A program made the translations under genes and the position numbers. From the NCBI RefSeq assembly GCF_947072685.1, contig NZ_CAMTIK010000006.1:1-64000 (forward strand): a stretch of DNA of 64,000 nt, read 5' to 3'. The notes beneath the pieces are model-generated. The model was not told the origin of the DNA. It was given only the letters and a program-made list of their open reading frames with translations, and searched no databases. Each line of letters opens with the position of its first letter. Within the stretch, counting starts at the first letter, position 1. Shown here piece by piece: positions 35,941-43,532 of the stretch. This DNA is from an uncultured Cetobacterium sp. Lineage in GTDB: Bacteria > Fusobacteriota > Fusobacteriia > Fusobacteriales > Fusobacteriaceae.

Positions 35941-35978
35941 GGTAGATGTTCGTAAACCTCCATCTTAAAAAAACTAGG
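35941..35978 (+). promoter_or_regulatory. preQ1-I riboswitch
   Basis: The short H-type pseudoknot of preQ1-I riboswitches is visible. P1 is AGATG / CATCT (35944-35948, 35961-35965), the loop TTCGTAAACCTC carries the conserved cytosine region, and an A-rich tail (TTAAAAAAACTAGG) supplies AGG (35976-35978) to pair with CCT (35957-35959). Ligand binding should fold the tail and change the fate of the downstream terminators. The two genes behind it fit queuosine salvage. Confidence 0.85.
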
Positions 35979-35995
35979 CTTAAACTATTAAGTAT

Positions 35996-36018
35996 AAGGG
36001 GTAAATTTACCCTTTTTT
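35996..36018 (+). terminator. First terminator of the preQ1 leader
   Basis: AAGGGGTA / TACCCTTT (35996-36003, 36008-36015) around AATT, then more T. ACCTC in the riboswitch loop (35956-35960) can pair with GGGGT (35998-36002), an obvious alternative fold. Confidence 0.75.
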
Positions 36019-36025
36019 AATTTTG

Positions 36026-36049
36026 AGCAGGGGTTTCCCTGCTTTTTTT
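36026..36049 (+). terminator. Second terminator of the preQ1 leader
   Basis: GCAGGG / CCCTGC (36027-36032, 36037-36042) with a GTTT loop and seven T residues, just 27 bases before the start codon of the first gene. Confidence 0.8.
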
Positions 36050-36075
36050 ATTTTTAAAAACTAGGAGAAATGAAA

Positions 36076-36780
36076 ATGGGAATTAGGTATAATAGAATTG
36101 AAAATGGGAACAGAAGAGAGATTGTTTTGTTAAAAGGGTATCCTTGCAAGTATGGGAAATGTAAATTTTGTAACTATATAGAGGATAACTCAACAGATGA
36201 GGTAGAGATTGAAAAAATAAATTTTGAGACTTTAGAAGAGGTTACAGGAGAATTTGAGGCCCTGGAGGTTATAAATTCAGGTTCAGTATTTGAACTTCCA
36301 AAATCAACATTAGAAAAAATAAAAGAGGTAGCTCTTCAAAAAGGAATAACATTAATTTATTTTGAAATATATTATGGATATAAAAATAGGCTATCAGAAA
36401 TAAGAGAGTTTTTCAAGGGGATAGACATAAGGTTTAGGATGGGAATGGAGACATTTGATGATGAATTTAGAATAAATAACTATGGTAAAAATTTTAAAAT
36501 CACGGATGAAGAATGTGAATCTTTAGGAAAAAAACTCTATTCAGTATGTCTTCTAATATGTGCTAAAGGGCAAACAAAAGAGATGATAGAAAAAGATTTA
36601 GAATTAGGATTAAAATATTTTAAAAGTATAACAATAAATATATTTATAAACAATGGAACAGTGGTTGAAAGAGATGAAGAGTTGGTAAAATGGTTTGTAA
36701 AAAAATATCTTTATTTACAAAACGATCCAAGAGTGGAATTGCTTATCGACAATAAAGATTTAGGAGTATTTGAGCAATAA
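36076..36780 (+). CDS. Radical-SAM-like protein, candidate queuine lyase (QueL-like)
   Basis: This 234-residue protein has a cysteine cluster GYPCKYGKCKFCNY (C24, C29, C32) in the place of a radical-SAM 4Fe-4S site. The spacing is CX4CX2C rather than the usual CX3CX2C. The rest fits a short TIM-barrel-like domain (EALEVINSGSVFELP, FRMGMETFDDEFR, KSITINIFINNGT). It is the first gene after the preQ1 riboswitch and lies beside a queuosine-precursor transporter. A radical-SAM enzyme, QueL, is known to release preQ1 from queuine in some gut bacteria; this gene is a good candidate for that role by context. The start at 36076 is preferred over 36070 because AGGAG is too close to the latter. Confidence 0.6.
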   Translation: MGIRYNRIENGNRREIVLLKGYPCKYGKCKFCNYIEDNSTDEVEIEKINFETLEEVTGEFEALEVINSGSVFELPKSTLEKIKEVALQKGITLIYFEIYYGYKNRLSEIREFFKGIDIRFRMGMETFDDEFRINNYGKNFKITDEECESLGKKLYSVCLLICAKGQTKEMIEKDLELGLKYFKSITINIFINNGTVVERDEELVKWFVKKYLYLQNDPRVELLIDNKDLGVFEQ

Positions 36781-36804
36781 GATAAGAAATGTAGGAGAGA
36801 TGAT

Positions 36805-37515
36805 ATGAGAAACGAAATTTTATGGGGAATAATGCTTTTGGTAAACTTTTTTAGTATAATTTTTATTTATAAAAAATTTGGAAAGTTAGGATTGTTTATG
36901 TGGGTTCCTATAAGTAGTATTTTAGCTAATATTCAAGTTGTATTGTTGGTTAATCTTTTTGGATTTGAAACAACACTTGGAAATATAATGTATGCTGGAG
37001 GATTCTTAGTTACAGATATACTTTCTGAAAATTATGGTGAGGATGAAGCTAAAACAGCTGTTAAATTAGGATTTTTTAGTATGATTGTAACAGCTATAAT
37101 AATGAAAATAGCAGTTTCTTTTGTGCCGAGTGCAGTTCAAGAGGGTGTTGCTAATTTTCAAAGTTTAAAAATGATATTTGATTTTATGCCAAGAATATTA
37201 TTTGCAGGATTAGTAGCTTATGGAATATCTCAGAGACATGATGTATGGGCTTATAAATTTTGGAAAAATAGATTTCCATCTAAAAAACATATTTGGATTA
37301 GAAATAATTTTAGTACATTGATTAGTCAATTAATAGATAACTTGATATTTACAACAATAGCTTTCGCAGGAGTATACCCTATGCAAGTTTTAGTAGAGAT
37401 ATTTATAGTGACATATGTTATGAAGGTAATAGTTGCGACATTAGATACACCATTTGTATATTTAGCAAGCTATTTAAAGGAAAATAAAAAAGTAAGTGAA
37501 AATATTTTAATTTAG
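36805..37515 (+). CDS. yhhQ: Queuosine precursor transporter (YhhQ / VUT family)
   Basis: This membrane protein of 236 aa has about six hydrophobic segments and the DUF165 signature (GGFLVTDILSENYGEDEAKTAVKLGFF, cut short: FLVTDILSENYG). YhhQ imports preQ0, preQ1 or queuine. It is the second gene of the preQ1-riboswitch operon, which fits feedback control of uptake by the ligand. GGAGAGATGAT precedes the ATG. A strong terminator follows at the stop codon. Confidence 0.93.
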   Translation: MRNEILWGIMLLVNFFSIIFIYKKFGKLGLFMWVPISSILANIQVVLLVNLFGFETTLGNIMYAGGFLVTDILSENYGEDEAKTAVKLGFFSMIVTAIIMKIAVSFVPSAVQEGVANFQSLKMIFDFMPRILFAGLVAYGISQRHDVWAYKFWKNRFPSKKHIWIRNNFSTLISQLIDNLIFTTIAFAGVYPMQVLVEIFIVTYVMKVIVATLDTPFVYLASYLKENKKVSENILI

Positions 37516-37541
37516 TGCCGAGAGCTTCTCGGCATTTTTTT
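37516..37541 (+). terminator. Terminator after yhhQ
   Basis: Stem TGCCGAGA / TCTCGGCA (37516-37523, 37527-37534) with a GCT loop and seven T residues. Confidence 0.88.
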
Positions 37542-37556
37542 ATTTTGTAAATATTG

Positions 37557-37585
37557 TTGAAAAAAAAGGAGAATAGTACTAAAAT
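37557..37585 (+). promoter_or_regulatory. Promoter of the glycerate operon
   Basis: TTGAAA (37557-37562) and TAAAAT (37580-37585), 17 bases apart, about 40 bases before the glycerate kinase start. Confidence 0.65.
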
Positions 37586-37625
37586 AGGTAGTTAATTACT
37601 AAATAGTTTTACATAAGGAGGAGAT

Positions 37626-38780
37626 ATGAAAGTTGTAGTAGCAATAGATTCATTTAAAGGAAGTTTAAGCTCGTACGAATTGGGAGAAGCGATTGAATCA
37701 GGAGTAAAAGTAGTTTATCCAGATGCTAAAGTTATAAAAGTACCAATTGCAGATGGGGGAGAAGGAACAGTTGAGTCTCTTGTTGAAGGAACCGAAGGAA
37801 AGTTTGTAAAAGTAGTTGCAAATAATCCGTTAATGGAAAAAATTGAAGCAGTATATGGAATAATGGGTGATGGGAAAACAGCGGTTATAGAGATGGCTGC
37901 AGCCTCAGGATTACCGCTAATTGAAAAAGAAAGAAGAAACCCAATGAAGACAACAACTTATGGAACTGGAGAGTTGGTTAAAGATGCTGTTTTAAAAGGT
38001 TGTCGTGAATTTGTAATTGGAATTGGTGGAAGTGCAACAAATGATGCAGGATTAGGGATGATGCAAGCTCTAGGATATAAATTTTTGGATGAAAATAAAA
38101 AAGAGTTAGGGTTTGGAGGAGAGATATTATCAAAAGTTAAATATATTGATGCTTCAAATAAAATAAAAGAATTGAATGAGTGTAATTTTTTAGTAGCTTG
38201 TGATGTAGATAATCCATTTTATGGACCAAGAGGTGCTGCTGAGATTTATTCTAGACAAAAGGGTGCAACCGAAGATATGGTTAAACTTTTGGATAAGGGA
38301 CTTTGCGACTTAGCTACAGTAATAAAAAAAGAGCTTGGAATAGATATTTCGAATATGGCAGGAGCTGGAGCAGCAGGTGGACTAGGTGGAGGACTTGTTG
38401 CATTTCTAAATGGAAAATTGTCTCCAGGAATTGATATGATTTTAGAGAAAGTAGGGTTAGAAAAAGAACTGGAAGGTGCAGATTTTGTAATCACTGGGGA
38501 AGGCAGGCTCGATCATCAAACAGCAATGGGAAAAGCTCCTGTAGGAGTGGCAAAAATAGCTAAAAAGTTTTCAATTCCTGTAATTGCTTTAGCTGGTGGA
38601 ATTACAGATGAGGCTGTAGAAACTCATAAAAAAGGTATTGATAGCTTCTTTTCTATAATGAATTATCCAATTACTTTGGAAGAGGCTATGAAAAAGGAGA
38701 ATGCAAAAAAATTTGTAAAAAGTAATACAGAAGAGATTTTTAGATTAATAAAAGTATGTGAAAATAAATATACAAAATAA
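37626..38780 (+). CDS. garK: Glycerate kinase (GarK/GlxK type)
   Basis: The enzyme phosphorylates D-glycerate, feeding it into lower glycolysis. The class I glycerate kinase sequence is clear: VVVAIDSFKGSLSS opening, PIADGGEGTVESLV, GIGGSATNDAGLGM, AGAGAAGGLGGGLVAF and DFVITGEGRLDHQTAMGKAP. Length 384 aa is normal. AGGAGGAG precedes the ATG. A GntP-type permease follows 20 bases later, so the pair forms a glycerate uptake and activation unit. Confidence 0.93.
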   Translation: MKVVVAIDSFKGSLSSYELGEAIESGVKVVYPDAKVIKVPIADGGEGTVESLVEGTEGKFVKVVANNPLMEKIEAVYGIMGDGKTAVIEMAAASGLPLIEKERRNPMKTTTYGTGELVKDAVLKGCREFVIGIGGSATNDAGLGMMQALGYKFLDENKKELGFGGEILSKVKYIDASNKIKELNECNFLVACDVDNPFYGPRGAAEIYSRQKGATEDMVKLLDKGLCDLATVIKKELGIDISNMAGAGAAGGLGGGLVAFLNGKLSPGIDMILEKVGLEKELEGADFVITGEGRLDHQTAMGKAPVGVAKIAKKFSIPVIALAGGITDEAVETHKKGIDSFFSIMNYPITLEEAMKKENAKKFVKSNTEEIFRLIKVCENKYTK

Positions 38781-38800
38781 GATAGGAAAAGGGAGGAAAA

Positions 38801-40045
38801 ATGACAGCATTTGGAGCAGTTTTAGGGTTGTTAATAGCAATTATTTTAATTATAAAAAAGGCAAATCCAGCATACAGTTTGATTTTAGGAGCAGTAATTG
38901 GAGGATTAGCAGGTGGGGTTTCACTTCCAGAAACAGTTAATTTGATGATCAGTGGAGTTAAAGATGTTACCCCTGCAATAGTTAGAATTTTGACGGCCGG
39001 TGTATTGGCAGGAATACTTATAAAAACAAATGCAGCTACTAAAATAGCTGAAACAATAATAGAAACTTTAGGTGAAAAAAGAGCAATATTTGCATTGGCG
39101 CTATCAGCACTTATACTGACGGCAATAGGAGTTTTTATAGACGTTGCAGTTATAACAGTATCTCCAATTGCATTAGCTATTGCCAGAAGATTGAAAATAT
39201 CAAAAATGGCAATTTTATGTGCGATGGTAGGTGGAGGGAAAAGTGGAAATATAATCTCTCCTAATCCAAATACAATAGCAGCAGCAGAGAATTTTGGAGC
39301 ATCATTGTCATCAGTTATGTGGGTAAATATTATTCCTGCAATTGTAGGACTTATGGCAACGGTTTTAATAGCAAAAGTTTTAGTAGAAAAGGGAGAAAAA
39401 GTTTTAGAAGCTGATGAAAGTTTTGAAAATGAGGATTTACCAAGCTTTTTTGGAAGTGTGACAGGACCAGTTGTGACAATAGCACTATTGGCATTAAGAC
39501 CTCTTTTAGGAATAAATATAGACCCATTAATAGCTCTTCCTGTTGGAGGATTAGTTGGAATGGTAGTTATGGGAAAATCTTCAAAATTAAGAGAGTCAAT
39601 GGACTATGGTTTACAAAAGATGTCAGGAGTAGCGATTTTATTAGTTGGAACAGGAACTGTTGCAGGAATAATTAAAAACTCAACATTAAAAGATGTAATA
39701 TTATCAGTTTTAGCAAAAGCAAGTATTGGTCAAGATTTGATAGCACCAATATCTGGAGCATTGATGTCAGGAGCAACAGCCTCGACAACAGCGGGAGCAA
39801 CAATAGCCTCGGCAACATTTTCAGGAACAATATTAGCCGCTGGAGTAAGTGCAGTTTGGGGAGCAGCTATGATAAATTCAGGAGCAACAGTATTGGATCA
39901 CTTACCACATGGATCTTTTTTTCATAGTACTGGTGGAGCAAATAATATGAAATTAGAAGAAAGATTAAAGTTAATACCGTATGAATCAGCAATAGGATTG
40001 GTTTTAGCGACTTCATCTTTTGTCACATATATGATTTTAGGATAA
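38801..40045 (+). CDS. GntP-family permease, probable glycerate/gluconate transporter
   Basis: This 414-residue integral-membrane protein has about 12 hydrophobic segments rich in Gly, Ala and Ile. It has the features of the GntP family (ILTAGVLAGILIKTNAA, DVAVITVSPIALAIARR, GGGKSGNIISPNPNT, PHGSFFHSTGG). The family takes up gluconate, glycerate or related hydroxy acids with protons. Pairing with glycerate kinase argues for glycerate. GGGAGG precedes the ATG. It ends at the hairpin at 40047. Confidence 0.88.
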   Translation: MTAFGAVLGLLIAIILIIKKANPAYSLILGAVIGGLAGGVSLPETVNLMISGVKDVTPAIVRILTAGVLAGILIKTNAATKIAETIIETLGEKRAIFALALSALILTAIGVFIDVAVITVSPIALAIARRLKISKMAILCAMVGGGKSGNIISPNPNTIAAAENFGASLSSVMWVNIIPAIVGLMATVLIAKVLVEKGEKVLEADESFENEDLPSFFGSVTGPVVTIALLALRPLLGINIDPLIALPVGGLVGMVVMGKSSKLRESMDYGLQKMSGVAILLVGTGTVAGIIKNSTLKDVILSVLAKASIGQDLIAPISGALMSGATASTTAGATIASATFSGTILAAGVSAVWGAAMINSGATVLDHLPHGSFFHSTGGANNMKLEERLKLIPYESAIGLVLATSSFVTYMILG

Positions 40046-40046
40046 A

Positions 40047-40076
40047 AAAATGCTAGAGATTATTCTCTAGCATTTT
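40047..40076. terminator. Bidirectional terminator
   Basis: Stem AAAATGCTAGAGA / TCTCTAGCATTTT (40047-40059, 40064-40076) with loop TTAT, between convergent genes. A and T runs on the two sides suit both directions. Confidence 0.85.
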
Positions 40077-40761
40077 AAATTTGGATATCCTCTCTCAGGA
40101 TCTCTCTAACTTCACCTGGGTGCATATCACCTAAAGTTAGGTTTCCAAATTGAATTCTCTTAAGGTAGGTAACCCTATTTTGAACAGCTTTTAACATTTT
40201 TTTAACCTGATGATACTTACCTTCAGTTATAGTTAAATTAATTGATTTGGGTGAGATATATTCGACTTTACCTGGAAGGGCAGCATAACCTGTATCTAAG
40301 ACAACACCAGATTCAAGAGCTAAAATATCATCACAGCTTATTTCTCGAGCAAGTTCAACGTAGTATGTTTTTTCCATTTCTTTATCGGGATGTGACATAG
40401 TATAGCTTAAATCTCCATCACTTGTAAAAAGAAGTAATCCTTCGGTATCCTTATCCAATCTTCCAACAGGGAAAACAGAGGATCTGTTGATGTATGCTGG
40501 TAAAAGCTCAACAACAGTTTTTCTATGTTCATCTGCCATCGCAGTTATATAACCAGCAACTTTATACAAAATGTAATATTTAAGTTCTTTTCTCATTGGA
40601 GTTATTCCATCAAAAGTGATAGAATCAATTCCCCATTCCACTTCAGTACCGTCGTTATATTCAACGTTTCCATTAAGTGTAACTCTTCCTTCTAAAATAG
40701 CTTTTTTTATTTTTCTTCTACTAGCGACACCACATTCAACCAAATATTTTTCTAATCTCAA
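40075..40761 (-). CDS. Ribosomal pseudouridine synthase (RsuA/RluB/E/F family)
   Basis: This enzyme converts a specific rRNA uridine to pseudouridine. An N-terminal S4 RNA-binding domain (MRLEKYLVECGVASRRK, GRVTLNG) precedes the catalytic domain with FPVGRLDKDTEGLLLFTSDG, cut here to its core GRLDKDTEG that holds the catalytic Asp, and EGKYHQVKKML. Length is 228 aa from a TTG at 40761. That start is chosen because AGAGGT lies 8 bases before it and the S4 domain begins there. Which rRNA position it modifies cannot be told from sequence. Confidence 0.88.
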   Translation of the reverse strand: MRLEKYLVECGVASRRKIKKAILEGRVTLNGNVEYNDGTEVEWGIDSITFDGITPMRKELKYYILYKVAGYITAMADEHRKTVVELLPAYINRSSVFPVGRLDKDTEGLLLFTSDGDLSYTMSHPDKEMEKTYYVELAREISCDDILALESGVVLDTGYAALPGKVEYISPKSINLTITEGKYHQVKKMLKAVQNRVTYLKRIQFGNLTLGDMHPGEVREILREDIQI

Positions 40762-40793
40762 ATTATTACCTCTCAAATTTTGTTTTACTTTAG

Positions 40794-40822
40794 ATGTTAA
40801 CATATTTTTGACAAATATGCAA
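40794..40822 (-). promoter_or_regulatory. Promoter of the pseudouridine synthase gene
   Basis: Minus-strand TTGCAT (40822-40817) and TAACAT (40799-40794), 17 bases apart, with a TGT extended -10. It lies inside the longer open frame, which supports the internal TTG start. Confidence 0.55.
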
Positions 40823-40885
40823 AAGAGACTATTTTTTTTTAACAAATTATGATATTTTATATGTATATTTAAAGGAGGGAGATTT

Positions 40886-41263
40886 ATGTTAAAAGAGGGA
40901 TTAGTTTTTTCTCAAGATAAAATAGTTCAGAAAAATGAAACTGCAGCTGTTTTGGGTTCAGGTGGTGTGGATGTATTTTCAACTCCAATGCTTATAGCGT
41001 TTATGGAAAATACGGCATATAAACTGGTTCAAGAACATCTTGAAAAAGGCGAGAGTACAGTAGGAACAGTTGTTAATATTGAACATTTAAAAGCAAATTT
41101 GGTTGGGGATGAGCTAAAGTGCCAAGCTATTTTAAAAAAAATTGAAGGGAAAAAACTTGAATTTGAAGTTTTAGTAAGCTTCAGAGAAGAAATAGTAGGA
41201 AAAGGTAATCATACAAGATATATTGTAAATCTTGAAAAATTTTTGGGAAAATTAAAAAGATAA
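40886..41263 (+). CDS. Thioesterase of the FlK-like hotdog family
   Basis: This 125-residue single-domain protein has the hotdog fold pattern of FlK-type acyl-CoA thioesterases: GSGGVDVFSTPMLIAFMENTA, VGTVVNIEHLKANLVGDE and a C-terminal VSFREEIVGKGNHTRYIV. The Thr/Ser and Glu in the first helix region (FSTPMLIAFMEN) match the family's catalytic area. The substrate here is unknown; a general acyl-CoA clearing role is likely, not necessarily fluoroacetyl-CoA. AAGGAGGG precedes the ATG. pepT starts 12 bases downstream. Confidence 0.8.
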   Translation: MLKEGLVFSQDKIVQKNETAAVLGSGGVDVFSTPMLIAFMENTAYKLVQEHLEKGESTVGTVVNIEHLKANLVGDELKCQAILKKIEGKKLEFEVLVSFREEIVGKGNHTRYIVNLEKFLGKLKR

Positions 41264-41275
41264 TTGGAGGGTAAA

Positions 41276-42499
41276 ATGAGTTTTTTAATAGAAAAATTTT
41301 TAGAATATATAAAAATAGATACAACATCAGATTCAGGAAGCAAGACTTGTCCTAGTTCAAACATTCAATTTGACTTAGCAAAAGTAATAGTAAAAGATTT
41401 AGAGATGATAGGATTAGTGGATATATCTCTTGATGAAAACGGCTATATAATGGGAACATTACCATCAAATACGGAAAAAGATATTCCAACAATAGGATTT
41501 ATAGCACATATGGATACAGCTCCATCATTTAATGGAACTAATGTAAATCCAAGAGTTATTGAAAAATACAATGGTGAAGATATTATTTTAAATAAAAATT
41601 TAAATGTGAAGATGACTATTAAAGATTTTCCAGAATTGAAAAACTATGTAGAGCAGGATTTAATAGTTACTGATGGAACAACTCTTTTAGGAGCAGATGA
41701 TAAGGCTGGAATAGTAGAGATAATGACAGCTCTTAAATATTTGAAAGAGAATCCTCAAATAGAGCATGGTGAAATTAAAATAGGAGTAACTCCAGATGAA
41801 GAGATTGGTAGAGGAGCAAATCTGTTTGATGTAGAAAAATTTGGAGCAAAGTTTGCATATACAATAGATGGTGGAGAGATTGGAGAATTAGAATATGAGA
41901 ATTTTAATGCAGCTTCAGCTAATGTTGTAATAAAAGGAAGAGATATCCATCCAGGAGCTTCTAAAAATAAAATGATAAACTCTATGCTTATTGCAATGGA
42001 GTTAAATTCACTATTACCTGTGAATGAAAGACCAGAATATACAGAGGGATATGAAGGGTTTTTCTTACTTACAGACTTTAGTGGAAGTGTTGAAACAACA
42101 GAGATCAGTTATATTATAAGAGATCATTCGAAAGAAAAGTTTTTACAGAAAAAAGCACTAATAACTGAGGCAGTAAAGTACTTACAAGTAAAATATCCAG
42201 ATGCAGAATTAATCTTAACATTAAATGATAGTTACTATAATATGAGAGAGATGATAGAACCTGTTTATCATATTGTAGAGCTAGCGAAGGAAGCAATGTT
42301 AGAGGTGGGTGTAACTCCAATAATAAAACCAATCAGAGGAGGGACAGACGGAGCAAGACTTTCATTTAAAGGTCTTCCTTGTCCAAATATATTTACTGGT
42401 GGGCATAATTTCCACGGAAAATTTGAATTTATTCCAATTCAATCTATGCAAAAATCAGTAGAAGTTATTTTAAAAATTGTAGAAATATTATCAAAGTAA
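41276..42499 (+). CDS. pepT: Peptidase T (tripeptide aminopeptidase)
   Basis: This is a dizinc M20B aminopeptidase that removes the N-terminal residue of tripeptides. Metal ligands and motifs are visible: GFIAHMDTAP, LLGADDKAGIVEIM, VTPDEEIGRGA, AYTIDGGEIGELEYENFNAA, HPGASKNKMINS and a C-terminal IRGGTDGARLSFKG with GGHNFHGKFEF. Length 407 aa is normal. The ATG at 41276 follows GGAGGG. It fits a peptide- and amino-acid-fermenting life style. Confidence 0.95.
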   Translation: MSFLIEKFLEYIKIDTTSDSGSKTCPSSNIQFDLAKVIVKDLEMIGLVDISLDENGYIMGTLPSNTEKDIPTIGFIAHMDTAPSFNGTNVNPRVIEKYNGEDIILNKNLNVKMTIKDFPELKNYVEQDLIVTDGTTLLGADDKAGIVEIMTALKYLKENPQIEHGEIKIGVTPDEEIGRGANLFDVEKFGAKFAYTIDGGEIGELEYENFNAASANVVIKGRDIHPGASKNKMINSMLIAMELNSLLPVNERPEYTEGYEGFFLLTDFSGSVETTEISYIIRDHSKEKFLQKKALITEAVKYLQVKYPDAELILTLNDSYYNMREMIEPVYHIVELAKEAMLEVGVTPIIKPIRGGTDGARLSFKGLPCPNIFTGGHNFHGKFEFIPIQSMQKSVEVILKIVEILSK

Positions 42500-42524
42500 T
42501 TCCTTAGGAGTAGGAGGTATTTTT

Positions 42525-42797
42525 ATGCAAACGTACCACTTTATAGTAAAAGGACATGTTCAAGGGGTCGGTTATAGATTTACTATGTATTTAAATGCTA
42601 CTAAGATTGGGATAAAAGGAACTATAAAAAACTTAATAGATGATGATAATGTTGAAGTTTTTGCTCAAGGGGATATTGAGCAGATAGAAAAATTTAGGAA
42701 ATGCTTAAGATTAGGTTCTCTTACGAGTCGAATATATTCAATATCTGAAAATGTTATTGAAGGTGAAAAGTATGATTCATTTGAAATAATATATTAA
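42525..42797 (+). CDS. acyP: Acylphosphatase
   Basis: This small 90-residue enzyme hydrolyses acyl phosphates such as acetyl phosphate. GHVQGVGYRF holds the catalytic Arg (in GYRF), and IKGTIKNLIDDDNVEVFAQG holds the catalytic Asn and the following strand. TAGGAGG precedes the ATG. It follows pepT by 25 bases and ends at a perfect hairpin. Confidence 0.93.
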   Translation: MQTYHFIVKGHVQGVGYRFTMYLNATKIGIKGTIKNLIDDDNVEVFAQGDIEQIEKFRKCLRLGSLTSRIYSISENVIEGEKYDSFEIIY

Positions 42798-42836
42798 TAA
42801 TAAGGGTGGCAAAATTTTGCCACCCTTATTATTAAT
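42793..42836. terminator. Bidirectional terminator, 22-base perfect palindrome
   Basis: A continuous palindrome centred at 42814/42815: the arm reads ATTAATAATAAGGGTGGC plus AAAA and its exact complement follows. It separates acyP from the facing gene and overlaps both stop codons. Confidence 0.82.
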
Positions 42837-43440
42837 TTACAGAGAAAAATAGATTGTTTAAAAGCATTGCTAAATCAGCAGCATTACATTCGACGATATG
42901 TACAGCAATATCTTTGTTATCCTCATCATTTTTGATATTAAAGAAAACTCTATTGTTAATTAATAAAATTTCAGCAGCTATTCCTTCCGCCAATTGGTAG
43001 GTTCCAGTAGCTTTTGAAATTGCTAAAATTTCAAACCCATACTCTTCAATAGGAAGGGTATCTAAATTTTTCTTTTTTAAAAATTCTCTCACTTGATTTT
43101 CAGAATCGACATAAAAAGTTTCTAAAATTTTAGTATATTTTTCTTTTTTAATTATTTTGTCAGCTAGAATAGCTAAAGAAAATGGATGGAAAATCTCTTC
43201 AACAGTGTATCCGCTAGGAATTTGTTCTTTGTTTTTAAGATATAACAAAACTCCTTCGGGAGTTTCTTTAATAGTTTCGATAACAGGAGTTTTGCTGTTA
43301 TCTAAGTAGTCGATCACATCAACTTCAAATTCGCCTACAGAAAGTTTTTTAGATTTTTCTTTTTTCATAGCATTTTCAAATTCGATTTCAATAGCTTCAA
43401 AGAAATTAACAATAAAATTATTAAAAAAATCTTTATTCAT
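42832..43440 (-). CDS. Conserved-looking protein of unknown function, 202 aa
   Basis: I do not recognise a family. The product is soluble and acidic, with many Lys and Glu, no signal peptide and no membrane helix. The N-terminal third (FFNNFIVNFFEAIEIEFENAM) is helical. The middle has EEIFHPFSLAILADKIIKKE, and the end alternates strands (AAEILLINNRVFFNI, IAVHIVECNAADLAMLL). GGTGGTGA precedes the ATG at 43440; an upstream start at 43467 lacks a ribosome site. It has its own extended -10 promoter and no operon partners, so context says nothing about its role. Confidence 0.7.
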   Translation of the reverse strand: MNKDFFNNFIVNFFEAIEIEFENAMKKEKSKKLSVGEFEVDVIDYLDNSKTPVIETIKETPEGVLLYLKNKEQIPSGYTVEEIFHPFSLAILADKIIKKEKYTKILETFYVDSENQVREFLKKKNLDTLPIEEYGFEILAISKATGTYQLAEGIAAEILLINNRVFFNIKNDEDNKDIAVHIVECNAADLAMLLNNLFFSVN

Positions 43441-43467
43441 AATTATCACCACCCTATTTTTTAGCAT

Positions 43468-43476
43468 ATTATATCA
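43468..43476 (-). promoter_or_regulatory. Extended -10 promoter of the 202-aa protein gene
   Basis: TGATATAAT on the minus strand (43476-43468), about 30 bases before the start. It lies 12 bases from the extended -10 of rlmA on the other strand. Confidence 0.45.
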
Positions 43477-43485
43477 TATTTTTTA

Positions 43486-43494
43486 TGTTATAAT
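43486..43494 (+). promoter_or_regulatory. Extended -10 promoter of rlmA
   Basis: TGTTATAAT (43486-43494), a consensus extended -10, about 40 bases before the rlmA start. No good -35. Confidence 0.5.
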
Positions 43495-43532
43495 ATACAG
43501 AAAGATATTTAAAAAATAGTGAGGTATTCAAA

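Noticed and set aside
40808-40813. Perfect TTGACA before the FlK-like thioesterase gene
   Set aside because: No acceptable -10 lies 16-18 bases downstream, and it overlaps the minus-strand promoter of the pseudouridine synthase gene.
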